NCBI GenBank assembly: GCA_036346255.1
Contig: CM070636.1
Coordinates: 25,055,539-25,119,538 of the forward strand
DNA length: 64,000 nt
Origin: Ampelocalamus luodianensis
Taxonomy: Eukaryota; Streptophyta; Magnoliopsida; Poales; Poaceae
Reading direction: 5' to 3'
Part shown: positions 10,570 to 20,897 of the stretch, piece after piece
How the letters are laid out: the number at the start of each line of letters is the position of its first letter
Position numbering within the stretch: position 1 is the first letter of the stretch
Made by a program: the position numbers and the translations under genes
The notes under the pieces: model-generated
The model's input: only the letters and a program-made list of their open reading frames with translations
What the model was told of the DNA's origin: nothing
Database searches by the model: none

Positions 10570-11755
10570 GCAAGCATATGTAGTATTCATTTGATCATGT
10601 TGATCCTATTAATTTGAAATTCTAATATATTGTTTGCAAGTTCTACGTATGCATTGCTACTTTGTTTTAACTATTTGTCGATAGTTGACTCATTAGATGC
10701 ATTATCAGTAGGCAAATGTCTAACCTCTACTATTGAGCCTAGGGTTACTTGCTGTGATTTTGGGTTCGTTGGATGGACCCTTGTCACTTAGTAGTTTTCG
10801 AGCATGTCGCTTAGCCATACTTAGCTATCGATAGAAATGGGCGGTTATCGACTTGTCGATAACCTTGATCACACAAAACTTACTATGATCTTTATAGTTC
10901 AGCTTTATGCTATGTTTACTTGTGAAAACTAAAAACTGAAAATAAAATGATTTGGACTTGGGCACAATGGTAAGATGGTGTGATTTTTGGGTGTGAATGG
11001 TTGGTGCCCGGGTCAATTAAGGACCGAACATCTTGTGAGTCTCTGTTATCCAGGCAATTTGTGTGTACTAACCACACTAGAGGGAAATGGGACCTCTCTT
11101 GACTTAGTATTTTGGCGTGTGTTGGCTACGAGTCGCAGGAGGGCGTGTGTGTGTTGTGTTGTGGTAAAATGAGATGGTTTATATGTTGGGAGCATTGTAG
11201 TTGTCCGAAAAGCTTTACCCCGAGGGGTAGTTGTCTTTTCGGCTTTACAATGTAAGCGTACGGGTTTTTATCCATACGAGCGGCTCGTAGTTGATACACA
11301 ATATTGGAAATGTCTCGTAGGACTTAGCCATGTCGGCATACCTTTGGTAGTGTGATATTCATGTGGCTTAAAGGCAATCTGGAGTGTGGGTACAGTGGTA
11401 CACCCCTACAGGGTTAAAACTATTCGAATAGCCTTGTCCTACGTTATGGACACGCTTGGATAAGCTTTTCAAGAGTTAGACTACAATATTTTAATTAAAA
11501 CTTGAAGGGTGGTACAAATCAGGGATTCATGCTATGTTGTGGTGGCTATTGGGTTAGTCACCTCTACGTGGTTACTTGTTATTTTTTGTTACTCGTTGTT
11601 ATTTCAATGCTTAAAAACAGATTTTATCAATTGCCTTCAATCTATTACATTATTACAAATGAAAATTGCTTTATACATCCAATTAACCATATAACCAATT
11701 CCTTTGTTACAGCTTTCATGTAGATATGTATAGGCTTGTTACTCGTAAGTCTTGC

Positions 11756-11773
11756 GAGTACATTATTGTACTC
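11756..11773 (+). other. Hairpin before exon-like block 2, second A copy
   Basis: The arms GAGTAC and GTACTC pair around the loop ATTATT, 24 bases before the acceptor block. Confidence 0.65.
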
Positions 11774-11797
11774 ACCTGCATTACTTATTGTGTGTAG

Positions 11798-11859
11798 AGG
11801 AAGAAGGTGAGCCCCAAGGGCCTCACTTTTGTGAGATGTGCGGTTTTTGGGACGACTAG
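11798..11859 (+). other. Exon-like block 2 with stop, second A copy
   Basis: The acceptor GTGTGTAG ends at 11797. The frame reads EEEGEPQGPHFCEMCGFWDD and then TAG (11857-11859). Relative to the solo copy it is 6 bases shorter, keeping frame and stop. Confidence 0.5.
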
Positions 11860-12190
11860 CTTGGCGGTCCGGTTGGTTGCCTTGTGGGTTAAGGCACACT
11901 AATTGGCTTTTATTTATAGCCATCTTATGGCACTTTTGCTTCCGCTGTTACTGTTACTTTTATGTCATTTGGCCGGTCGGCCCATCTTTTGTAATAACTT
12001 TATATCATGTATGTCTTTTGGTAAACTTGTTATAATGTGATGTATGGAATTGATGCATGATTTTGTAACAGGTTGTGTATACTGCATTTCTGGGAAGTAT
12101 ACATATCTCGAGGCTTGGTTTATTTGATTTGTGATGCTAAAGTCAATGGGAGGCTGAGCATTACAAGTCGAATAAATCGGGGTCCTCACA

Positions 12191-12930
12191 GGAAATCTTT
12201 CAAGAGTTAGACTACAATATTTTAAATTAAAACTTGATGGGTGGTACGAATCGGGGATTCGTGCTATGTTGTGGTGGCTATTGGGTTAGTCACCTCTAGG
12301 TGGTTACTTGTTATTTATTGCTACTCGCTGTTATTTCAATGATTAAAAGCTGATTTGTTAAATTGCCTTCAATCTATTAAATTATTGCAAATGAAAATTG
12401 CTTTACGCATCCAAATAACCATATAACCAATCCCCTTTGATACAACTTTCATGTAGCTATGTATAGGCTTGTTACTCGTAAGTCTTGCGAGTATATTTTT
12501 GTACTCATCTGCATTGCTTGTTGTGTGCAGAGGAGGAAGGTGAGCCCGAAGGGCCTCACTTTTGTGAGTTGTGCTATGGCAGTGTTTGGGACGACTAACT
12601 CGGCGGTCCGTTTGGTTGCCTTGTGGATTAAGGCATACTAATTGGATTTATGTTTATGGCCATCTTATGGCACTTTTGCTTCCGCTGTCTTATGCAACTT
12701 TGATGACATTTAGCTGGTCGGCCCTCTTTTGTAATAACTCTAGATTATCTATGTCTTTTGCTAGAATTGTTATATTGTGATGTATGGAATTGATGCATGA
12801 TTTTGTAACGGGGTGTGTATACTGCATTTCTGGGAAGTATACATATCTCGAGGCTTGGTTTATTTGATTTGTGATGCTAGGGTCAATGGAAGGCTAAGCA
12901 TTACAAGTCGAATAAATCAGGGTCCTCACA
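12191..12930 (+). mobile_element. Family A LTR 3' end, third copy
   Basis: It repeats the last 730 bases or so of the preceding copy and ends at the same terminus (GGTCCTCACA). A simple reading is that it is the 3' remnant of an A LTR into which the 10456-12190 copy was inserted; GGAAA (12191-12195) would then be one target duplication, its partner outside the window. Hairpin arms at 12489-12506 are GAGTAT and GTACTC, the last pair being a G-U wobble in RNA. No gene is present. Confidence 0.75.
12531..12598 (+). other. Exon-like block 2 with stop, third A copy
   Basis: The acceptor GTGTGCAG ends at 12530. The frame reads EEEGEPEGPHFCELCYGSVW, then DD and TAA (12596-12598). The stop codon differs in sequence (TAA rather than TAG) but not in position. 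Confidence 0.5.
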
Positions 12931-13610
12931 TCGGATTTCCGACCGGGATTGTAGCAAGACCATTAGGGCAAATCTACGATTAGTTAAGTGCGGTCTTAAA
13001 GGTAGTTAATGCGTCACTTACATGTGGGGCCAAGGCACTTAAGTGCCCTCTGTACCGTGCAAGTGAACCGTGGACTGCACTCATGGACCGACGGTCCATG
13101 CCCTGTTGCGTGGACCAGTAAAATTAGAAATTTAAATGAAAAATGACACTTTTCAGTGGACCCCGCTTGTCAGCGACCAAGGGTAGGTAAGCTCGGGTGA
13201 GAAAAGTATTAAATGCAATTATAAATTCTGAAATGATTTTTTGTTACACTGAAAATTCAATCAACTTCAAAAATTCATAGCTAATTCATATAGACTCCAA
13301 ATGAGAAAAACCAAGTTATTTTGGTCTTATAATTTTATTCTCTATCCAACCATGTAATCCTTATCTCCACCTCTGTTCAAAATATTTTTGCAAAAAAGAT
13401 AGAATCAGATGAATAGTAACCAAATGGCATTTTTCAGTATTTTCCAGAAATCAGGGCTATAACTCTCACATACTAAATCGAAATAAAATAATTCTTTCAC
13501 TTAAATTTATATAAAATCATAATCTAGCTACTGTAGAAATTTCTTACATTTTTTATCATTTTGAATTTTTCGCCTTTTCTCGGTGTTTATTCAAAGTCAT
13601 TTTTATATAG

Positions 13611-13673
13611 ATTCCGAAGTGCTCGACATAGACTCTAACGCCACCGAGAGTGAACAACTTGAATTCCAGCAAG
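13611..13673 (+). other. Exon-like block 1, family C LTR
   Basis: The acceptor TTATATAG ends at 13610. The 63-base block is open (SEVLDIDSNATESEQLEFQQ) and ends CAGCAAG like family A. The donor is degenerate here (AAAAGC instead of GCAAGC). Confidence 0.4.
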
Positions 13674-13959
13674 AAAAGCATCATTTCATATTGATCCCGA
13701 CTTTTGATAAGTTAGTGCAATGATAATTGCTTGCATGCTGTTTTGTTATGTCGATATTTTTGTGATGTCCTACTCATGATGTTATCCTTGTTAATTTCCA
13801 GTACATATATGCTTAAGGTTAGATGGTTGAGATGTATTCTGTTTTGTTCATTGAGTGCTTAGCCATGGAAGTCTAGAATTGTCGGTAGTCCGATTGACGG
13901 GGTTAGCACGTTTAATTGTCCTCTAAGCATAAATAATTTTTCCTTTGTGTAAGACTTGC

Positions 13960-13976
13960 AAGTACATTTTGTACTT
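13960..13976 (+). other. Hairpin before exon-like block 2, family C
   Basis: The arms AAGTAC and GTACTT pair around the loop ATTTT. Relative to family A the terminal pair changes from G-C to A-U, a compensatory substitution. Confidence 0.6.
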
Positions 13977-13998
13977 AACCCGGATGCTACAAATTTAG

Positions 13999-14057
13999 GT
14001 GAAGATGATACTATGCCCGACAAGTTCGTTAGCACCGATTTTGGCGACGTTAACTAG
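13999..14057 (+). other. Exon-like block 2 with stop, family C
   Basis: The acceptor AAATTTAG ends at 13998. In the shared phase it reads GEDDTMPDKFVSTDFGDVN and then TAG (14055-14057), acidic like the family A version but otherwise different. Confidence 0.4.
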
Positions 14058-14721
14058 TAGTGCTTTTATCTAACTCTCAGTTGGTTGCCATGGGTATGGG
14101 GCACACGATTGCTTGTTTATTTTGCTTACTTCTGCTGCTACTTGATGTTCTTATTGGAATTTGGCCGGTTGGCCCTATTGTAATAGTTGTAGGCTTTGAC
14201 TATTATGTTGAATGCCACAATGTATTATCAATGTATGCCTTGCATGACTTGTGATTGACATGTTAAGGGTATGGGTGTGTTGGTCGTTGATCTTGGGAGC
14301 CAACATGGTCACATACCCGCTGATTTTTAATTCCCTTTTAACTTATTTAAGTGTGTATGCGGTTGTTGGGAGAATCGGTTACCAAGTAGTACCCACAAAG
14401 AGGCGGTGTGCATGGTTCCCGAAGGTGCTGATCGTTAGGGTCGTGATCCTAGTCGGCTGCCTCTGGTAAATTGATGGGATTTTCACTGGAGTCTATTTTG
14501 TTCCGCTGCTATTTACTTCTTTGTTAGCCCTACGTGGCATAATAAATGTAAACTCGACCATAAGATCAAATCTATTATTTGTTATTCAAACTAACCATTG
14601 ATGTTATTAATCGCTTATGTGGATCGATATTCATCTATGTTGACACTGCGTGCACTAGCGTGATCTTGGACTAGTGCATTATACACAGAGAGTCCAGAAT
14701 TGCATTTTTTGGGTCCCGACA

Positions 14722-15416
14722 GGGTCCAAGTGAACTTTTTCTCTTTCTTCAATAATTGCGTAAGAGGCTTAGCAATCATTGAGAATCCTTCAATGAAACG
14801 ATGATAATAACCCGCCATTCCAAAGAAACTGTGGATCTGAGTTACGGTCTTGGGCTATTCCTAGTGTAACACTGCTTTAACTTTGCTAGGGTCAACTGCT
14901 ACTCTCTCGGCTGTCATCACATGACTGAGAAAATCAACTTCCTTTTTCCACAAATCACACTTGCTGAAACAAATCACACTTGCTGAACTTAGCATACAAC
15001 TGATGCTCTCGGAGTTTCTCTAGGATTAATCTCAAATGCTCAGCATGCTCTTCTTTGGTCTTGGAATAAACCAAAATATCATCGATGAACACAACTACAA
15101 ACTTGTCCAGATATTCCATGAAAACTTTATTCATCATGTTCATAAAGTATGCTGGGGCGTTAGTCAGACCAAGGGACACGACTAAGAACTCATAATGTTT
15201 CGTACTTCATTAAGAAGGTGGTCTTTGGTATATCCTTAGGACAAATCTTCAAATGATGGTGAACTGAACGCAGGTCGACCTTTGAGAACACTCCGGCACC
15301 TTTCATCTGATCGAACAAATCATCGATTCGGGACAGTGTGTACTTATTCTTGATGGTGACCACATTAAGAGGACGGTAATTGATACACATCCTCATCCTT
15401 CCATCCTTCTTTCTGT
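14722..15416 (-). pseudogene. Reverse transcriptase fragment of gypsy element C
   Basis: Read on the minus strand, the first part holds the KKDG-type motif (RKKDGRMRMC), then the YRPLN and FSKVDLRS motifs. The second holds FGLTNAPA-like (LGLTNAPAYFMNMMN) and the active-site motif FIDD (VVVFIDDILVYSK). The third holds the start of the RNase H linker (MAGYYHRFIEGFS, then AKPLTQLLKK). Frames are broken near 15180-15190 and 14820-14950. The fragment is cut at 15416 by the D LTR and at 14722 by the C LTR. It probably belongs to the same element as the gag-protease at 54091-56760: the orientation is the same, and only a short stretch between protease and this motif is missing. Confidence 0.85.
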
Positions 15417-15542
15417 TTAGCACGTTGTCTAGCTCGAGTAGGCCGAGCGTTTAAACTTGGGTTGGGAAAATGCTGTAGAGAGCTGTGAATATTGTCTTGT
15501 TAAGCCTGTTGTTTGATGCTTAGTAACATTCTTGGTTACCAG

Positions 15543-15602
15543 GTGGTGGTGAACCCCAGTGCTAGCTCGTTCCGCCTTTTTGTCTTCAGTCTCACGGTGG
15601 AG
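15543..15602 (+). other. Exon-like block with GC donor, D LTR
   Basis: The acceptor GGTTACCAG ends at 15542, and GCAAGTGC follows at 15603. The second D copy (22220-22278) is one base shorter, which argues against a maintained reading frame in this family. Confidence 0.45.
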
Positions 15603-15945
15603 GCAAGTGCAAGTAGTATTAATGAGTTTTTATATTTCATACTTGATGAATGCCATAGTTTTAATGATGATATTTTAATGATGATGCTTATGTGATGAAG
15701 CTTACATGGAAATGTTTATATGACGACACATGCTAATGTTTATGTGATGACGCTTACATGGTGGTGTTTACATGAGGATGCTTATATGGTAATGTTTAAA
15801 TGATGATATTTACATGGTAATGGTTTCATGAGTGATGGCAATAATGATGGGACAAGGTGAGTAATGAGACTACCTTGTTAATGATGACAATGATGAATTA
15901 TGATAATAAAATTGGACATGTGCATTTGCATCATGGCATTGGATC

Positions 15946-16065
15946 CCTGTGCCTTGAGGGCACAGGCCTTGAGTATGTATTGGATCCCCGTCATGCATTG
16001 GACGGGCTTTGGTCCCCACACTCGTGGAGTGTGGGCTTTGGATCCCTGTGCCTGGAGGGCACAGG
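15946..16065 (+). repeat. Hairpin ladder, D LTR copy 1
   Basis: Four perfect stems follow one another: CCTGTGCC/GGCACAGG (15946-15966), CCCGTC/GACGGG (15987-16006), CCCACACTC/GAGTGTGGG (16015-16035) and CCTGTGCC/GGCACAGG (16045-16065), joined by short linkers. The ladder lies between the GC donor and the acceptor. Confidence 0.8.
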
Positions 16066-16343
16066 CCTAGAGTATGTATCGACGGATACACTACTCGGCA
16101 TTACCGGTAATTGCTAAGAAGTGAAGAGGTGCATTCATAACATGTTCCTTGCATTTCTGCATAAGAGATGGATTTATGGTATATAGTGATGTTGTTCATG
16201 ATGTGATTGTTTATTCCCTTCGAATGCTTACGATGTTATCATAAGAGATGGATTTGTGACATATAATGATGTTGTTCATGAAGTGATTGTTTACTCCCTT
16301 TGACTACTTATGATGCTATGTTTGATTTACTATTGCACTTTAC

Positions 16344-16358
16344 TGAGTCGTGGACTCA
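16344..16358 (+). other. Hairpin before acceptor, D LTR copy 1
   Basis: TGAGTC and GACTCA pair around the loop GTG, 24 bases before the acceptor that ends at 16382. The same hairpin occurs in D copy 2 (23019-23033), G (29249-29263, 36216-36230), J2 (60576-60590), K (49756-49771) and H (61864-61879). Confidence 0.75.
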
Positions 16359-17043
16359 CTCTTGTTGTGTTGTGCTTTCTAGGTACCCATCGAGGCTGCG
16401 ACATGCATAGGGAAGGGGTGGACATGGTGCACTTCACATATATAACCACAACGAATGAATTAGTTCAAATATCTAAAGTTCTCAGCATTTAGATTTTATT
16501 AAGATGCAATTTGTGACCATCCTTCGTTGTAGGTGATTCTTGTCTGTGAGCGAGGACAATCCATCCAAGTTCTAAATTCTTTGCCATTTAAGTTCATCCG
16601 ATGGATTAGATGGTTTGGTTTCGATTATTTTATCACCCTCGCTGCTGATTGGTTAATGATGCTTTAGATGTAGCTACTTGGTCATTATCTGCTTGAGCTT
16701 AGTAGTGTTGGACTGTTTCAACTTAGCTGTTAAAGAGAAGACTTCTTAAGTTGATTTATGCTCCCTTGATAAGTGATATACTTTTATTGAGAATATATAG
16801 ACTGTGATAGCGTTGGTGTTTAATTTGGATGATTGAAAATATTGATTGTTGCTAGGTTAGAATGTTAGAACCTTTGTATGATCACCCATAGAAAGGAGAT
16901 TCTACCGAACTTTAGAGAAATGTCAATGTTCTAATTAGTTAAAATATTACTGTTTGAAAAATGGTTGAAATTACTCCGTATTGTTGTTGTACGTTAGTCT
17001 TTTAGGTAACATCTTGGCTTCTTCATAGCTAGGTTGTTACAGT

Positions 17044-17055
17044 TGGTATCAGAGC
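17044..17055 (+). other. Primer-binding site of D copy 1
   Basis: TGGTATCAGAGC is complementary to the 3' end of plant initiator tRNA-Met. It lies two bases after the LTR end. Confidence 0.9.
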
Positions 17056-20000
17056 AGGCTTTAGGTCCGTGGTAGTTGAAACATCAAATTGACACACTAT
17101 GCACAATAAGATGGGAATGGGTCAAGCATTACATTTACGTTTTCGTTATGCCGCTTTGAGCTTTGCTGTTATGAATTGGTTATGAAGGCATATGATATGC
17201 CTATATGATTATTGTGGTAATGATAGTAGATGACGAGAGTTTCAGTTCGTGGTTGTAGCCCTGGGTTGCCAGGTTGCACCACCGTTTGGGGCTTGAGAAT
17301 AATGGAGTGATTACCTCGAGTCAACTAGTTCCAGGTGTTGAGTATGAGTTTCTTTGGGGAAGATTATTGTCCTCCTTGAGTTTGGAATGTTCAGTTACGG
17401 TGGGTGAGTTTTCTTGGGTTATTGTTTCATTGCAGTTGAGAAGAGTTCATCGGTCTTTATTTGTTTCGTAAAGCAAACCTTTGATCTCCTGAATGACGAG
17501 TTGTTTTGCTGCTTATAAGTGCAGTTGATTTAAAAGATTGATCTTTATTTGGAAGTCCTATCCTTCTTGTTTGGAAACACGACTCGTTTAGTCATTTGGT
17601 ACTTTGGTTATTGGGAGCTTTATTTTGCACATTCTTAAGCGTGAGGGAGCTTTGGTTCCAACATATTCTCTTCAGGGTACGTTGAGTTTGAAGTTTAATG
17701 CTTCTCTTTTGAGAGAAAGTGTCGAGTTCTTTTGCATTGTCCTGCCTTGATTAGGACGGAGAAATTGTTGTCTCTCGATGATGAGCTATCTTTGCTACTT
17801 ATGTAAACGCTTGTTATTGACAAGATTGTTCTTTTTCATGAAGGTTCTACCTTTCTTGTTGAAAAAAAATGTAGTCTGGTGATTCGTTTGGTATTTCAGA
17901 TAATAGAAAATATCTTTTACAAACTTCATTAAAGAAAGTTTTGATTCTGCTCATTTCTTTTGGAATAGTTGGAGCGTTGGAGTTTAGAACCTTCACTTTG
18001 AAAAATGAAAGTGTCAAAACCCTTTGCAAAGTTTTGTGGTGTTAAGCAAGAAGTTGTAAGTAAAGAAGTTAATTGATAATGACAAATGGAGTTGGTGTTG
18101 AGAAACACCAACAATTTGGGTAGATGAATTTCATAAGTGGCCTTTGGTAGCGTGCCTTGTGTTATTGCTACTACATAGCATGATCTTGTCAAAGTAAATT
18201 GTTTCAACCTTGCGGCTTGTGTTTCTTTTGGAAAGTTTTAGGATGAGTATTAAAGTTTGATGATTCTTGGTACTAATGTATGATATCGATGTTACTAAAT
18301 TGTCAGAATGTGAGACTGATGTTAATTCTCGTAGTAAATTAATCACCTATGGTGATATTGCTTAAATGAGACTATTTCAAGCTTTGCTTTCATGATCTTT
18401 TGGGAGCTCATGAATTTTATGTGGTAGCTGAAATTATTTTAAATAAAGTGATGTATTGGAATGTCCTATTCTTCTTAAGAGATTCGTGTGATTTAATCTT
18501 AAAGGCTCTTTTATCCGAGTTGGCGATGTGAGGTTGCAATCAAAGGAAATTATTCTGTTGATTCCTTTAAGAGAAGAATAATTTGCTTGCTTTTCTTGAA
18601 ATTCCGTAGATGAAAATGTTTCGAGTCTTGTGGCTGAGATCATTTGGATCTCATGTTTCATGAGTAGTTGAACTGTTCCGAGCAATTACAACGTGTTGAC
18701 AGATTTTATTGATTCTTAATTAGTTCTTGTGGTTTGCAGTAAAGAACTTATCTTGTTTGTGGTGGTAAAGTGTCGTTATAGTCAAAGGGTTAATTTTGGT
18801 GTTAAATGAAAGAGCGCAGTAGGAGTATTTGTGAATTTGAGGTAAGTTTTGTAACTTGTGGTAATTTGAATCATGCCTAAACTTTCTGCTCTTTCCGCAC
18901 AACAGTTGTCGAGTTTTAATCGCAATTTCATTTTCTTATTGGTTGTTTTTTCTATTCCTTTCTGAGGGATGTGCGCCCTCAACTGTGAACTCAACTTTCG
19001 TTTTCCAAGATCATCGTTATTAGATTATTTCTTTTGGTTTTGTGCACGCTGTGAGGAGCAACGTTTTCCTGTGTGGCGAAACGTGTCCTTGTTCGGCTCT
19101 TTCTTTTGAGAAAGGATCAACCTTTTTGTGTTGCAAAGTCTTACAAAGCATAAATTGGCAATTGTTTGGTGGTGGTTAAGTATTGTTAGTGGTGAGATTT
19201 TGCTATCATGCTATTGAAGGAATGGTAGAAGATGAATTGTTTTGACCTGTACCTCTTGGAGGAAATTTGATTCAAATGGAATGTATGGTTTTGAAGGAAA
19301 ACTGAATGGTGTTGCGACTAAGTAGGACCTATGGTATGATGTAATTCCAGAACCTTAGTTCATATTGAAATGTTGGGGATTATCGAAGGTATGGAAACCT
19401 TGATCAATTTTTACAGAGTAACACAATTGGATAGTATTGTGAGATTGTGTGGGTGAATTCTGATGATGCCAATGAGTGTGTATGTTAGAATGGTGGGGTT
19501 ATTAGAGATTTAATCTGATGATTTCTCTCTCTGTTAAGAGAAGTTTGTTGTAGAGGTCTTGGAAGTTAAGTTTTGGGCTTTGCATTTTTATGCCAGACCT
19601 CTGGTCACCCAATGATTGTGTGTAGGGAAATATAGAATATGGCGTTTCCTGAGCAGTGGAATAATCATTGATAGAACCCTTCTGATGTAGTACATGAGTA
19701 TGTGTACTGAGGATTCTGAGTTGTTATTCTTGAAAGTTGGAGGTGATGGGATTGCGTGGGATCTATTTTGAGGTGGTTTTGGTGCCTTCTGTCAAATTAA
19801 TTTTGTTAGTAGAGGGAGTTGTCTAGAGTGCTTTAGTGGGATCATTAGAGCTTTTCCACAATGGTGTAGTTGATGTATTTTAGATTGAGCCTATCTTTGA
19901 GGATGCTAATTTAAGAGTTTTTTTAGCTCGGGTAGTATATGATGAATTCAATTTCTAGGGTTTGAGGGGAATTTTTATTCCTAAAAGAGAAACTGAGGAA

Positions 20001-20751
20001 AATAATGTTTCCTTGGGTATTGAAGAGTTTTCTTGATTCTCGTTCGAGCTTTGTGTTGTGGACGGATGTTTTTCGCAATTTGAGCTTGGCTTTATGATGG
20101 CATGTGTGGTCCTTATCAGTTCAGAAAGAAGAAAGGAAGTATTTGATTTGGTGTTTGGGCGGTTGCTCTTTTGTCCTATATGGTGTTTATTTGTAAATTG
20201 TCTTCTTGGAAAGCAGAGGGGATTTCATGATGAACCTTCGTTTTTGAGTTTGACTCTTTTTTTGGGTGTAAAGTTGTCGTTTCATAGTTGTGATGAGAAT
20301 CTGTTATTTTCATTTGGGTTCTAGTTACCAAAGAGTTGTTTAAAGCGAGTTATGTTGTGTATTCTTGGTTAAAAGAGGTGCTCCTTGTTAAGATGAAGAA
20401 ACCGATTGAGAAGTGGGACAAGAGATCCATGTGTGTTGTGCATGTTTGTGCTTTAGTGCCAAATGGAAGGTTTGCCCGAGGTATATTAGATTGTTTTCGG
20501 CAGTTGCGGGATTAAGAAATGGGCGCATTATTACCGTCACGGGTCTATACGCGAGGAACGCATCGTCTGGTATGTTCTGGTGTTGAGTGAGAACCTCGAA
20601 AAGTCAGGATTTGAGGTTTCGTTAGAGCTGTTGACCATTGAGTAAGACCCCACGTCTGAGTCTCGTCCGGTACGCATACTGGAGAGGTCGGGACGAGCAT
20701 TGGGGCATAAGACGTCGGTATCCGTTGAGGTGCCAGGGGCGCACCCGTGTT

Positions 20752-20793
20752 GAGCGTGAAGTGACCTGGGAACTGGAGTTTCGCATGCAGGAG
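20752..20793 (+). pseudogene. Chromodomain remnant in D
   Basis: The frame EREVTWELEFRMQE corresponds to the C-terminal part of a gypsy integrase chromodomain. The same motif is visible in G (EREATWELESRIRDQYP, minus strand near 31160), E (RVVTWELESRM, near 45660) and H (REEATWEL, near 63830). It lies about 90 bases before the polypurine tract, the usual place for the end of a polyprotein. The rest of the polyprotein is not recognisable. Confidence 0.6.
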
Positions 20794-20884
20794 CCATCAG
20801 GAACATGTTAATTGTTGTTTCATTTTCTGTGGCATTTCCTCTTCTGTGCTTTTTGACGGTTAGAATTCGGGGTCGAATTCTGTT

Positions 20885-20897
20885 AAGGGGGGTAGAA
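20885..20897 (+). other. Polypurine tract of D
   Basis: AAGGGGGGTAGAA directly precedes the LTR start TGTAATACC. It primes plus-strand synthesis. Confidence 0.85.

Larger units (their letters stand above)
10456..12190 (+). mobile_element. Family A LTR 3' part, plus strand
   Basis: It aligns with 7935-9614 of the solo LTR and ends with the exact family terminus GGTCCTCACA at 12190. Its 5' part lies left of the window, beyond the minus-strand LTR that interrupts it at 10456. It carries the palindrome (10843-10864), exon-like blocks (10507-10569, 11798-11859) and the hairpin at 11756-11773. It is best read as an LTR inserted into yet another family A LTR (12191-12930). Confidence 0.8.
12931..14721 (+). 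mobile_element. Family C LTR, plus strand, 3' part
   Basis: The last 250 bases match the reverse complement of 56921-57180, the LTR adjacent to the primer-binding site of element C, and it ends GGGTCCCGACA at 14721. The 5' end is replaced by family A sequence. It has the same internal plan as family A: block 1 at 13611, a hairpin at 13960-13976 (arms AAGTAC and GTACTT) and block 2 at 13999. It interrupts the minus-strand reverse-transcriptase fragment that starts at 14722. I see no gene. Confidence 0.75.
15417..17041 (+). mobile_element. Family D 5' LTR, truncated
   Basis: It is collinear with 22092-23716, the end of the complete D LTR, and ends GTTGTTACA followed by GT and the primer-binding site. 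About 1.2 kb of the LTR 5' portion is missing at the junction with the reverse-transcriptase fragment. It contains an exon-like block (15543-15602, then the donor GCAAGTGC), a ladder of four hairpins (15946-16065), a hairpin at 16344-16358 and a CTTTCTAG acceptor at 16375-16382. I see no protein gene. Confidence 0.88.
17042..20897 (+). mobile_element. Family D internal region, copy 1
   Basis: This lies between the 5' LTR and the complete LTR that starts at 20898. It begins with a tRNA-Met primer-binding site (17044-17055) and ends with a polypurine tract (20885-20897). No reading frame longer than about 90 codons exists, and the only coding remnant I can see is a chromodomain tail at 20752-20793. 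The sense strand is rich in G and T and poor in C (for example 19441-19500 has 3 C in 60). It is nearly identical to 23717-27143. The primer-binding and polypurine contexts match element E and resemble those of G and H, so it is probably a non-autonomous relative of those chromodomain-bearing elements. Confidence 0.8.

Noticed and set aside
12191..12930. Simple tandem duplication of the preceding 730 bp
   Set aside because: Both copies end exactly at the LTR terminus, which fits a nested insertion better. A duplication cannot be excluded without sequence left of the window.
15946..16065. CRISPR-like array or rho-independent terminators
   Set aside because: The stems differ in sequence from one another, have no uniform spacers, and lie in a eukaryotic LTR. 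They are treated as a hairpin ladder instead.
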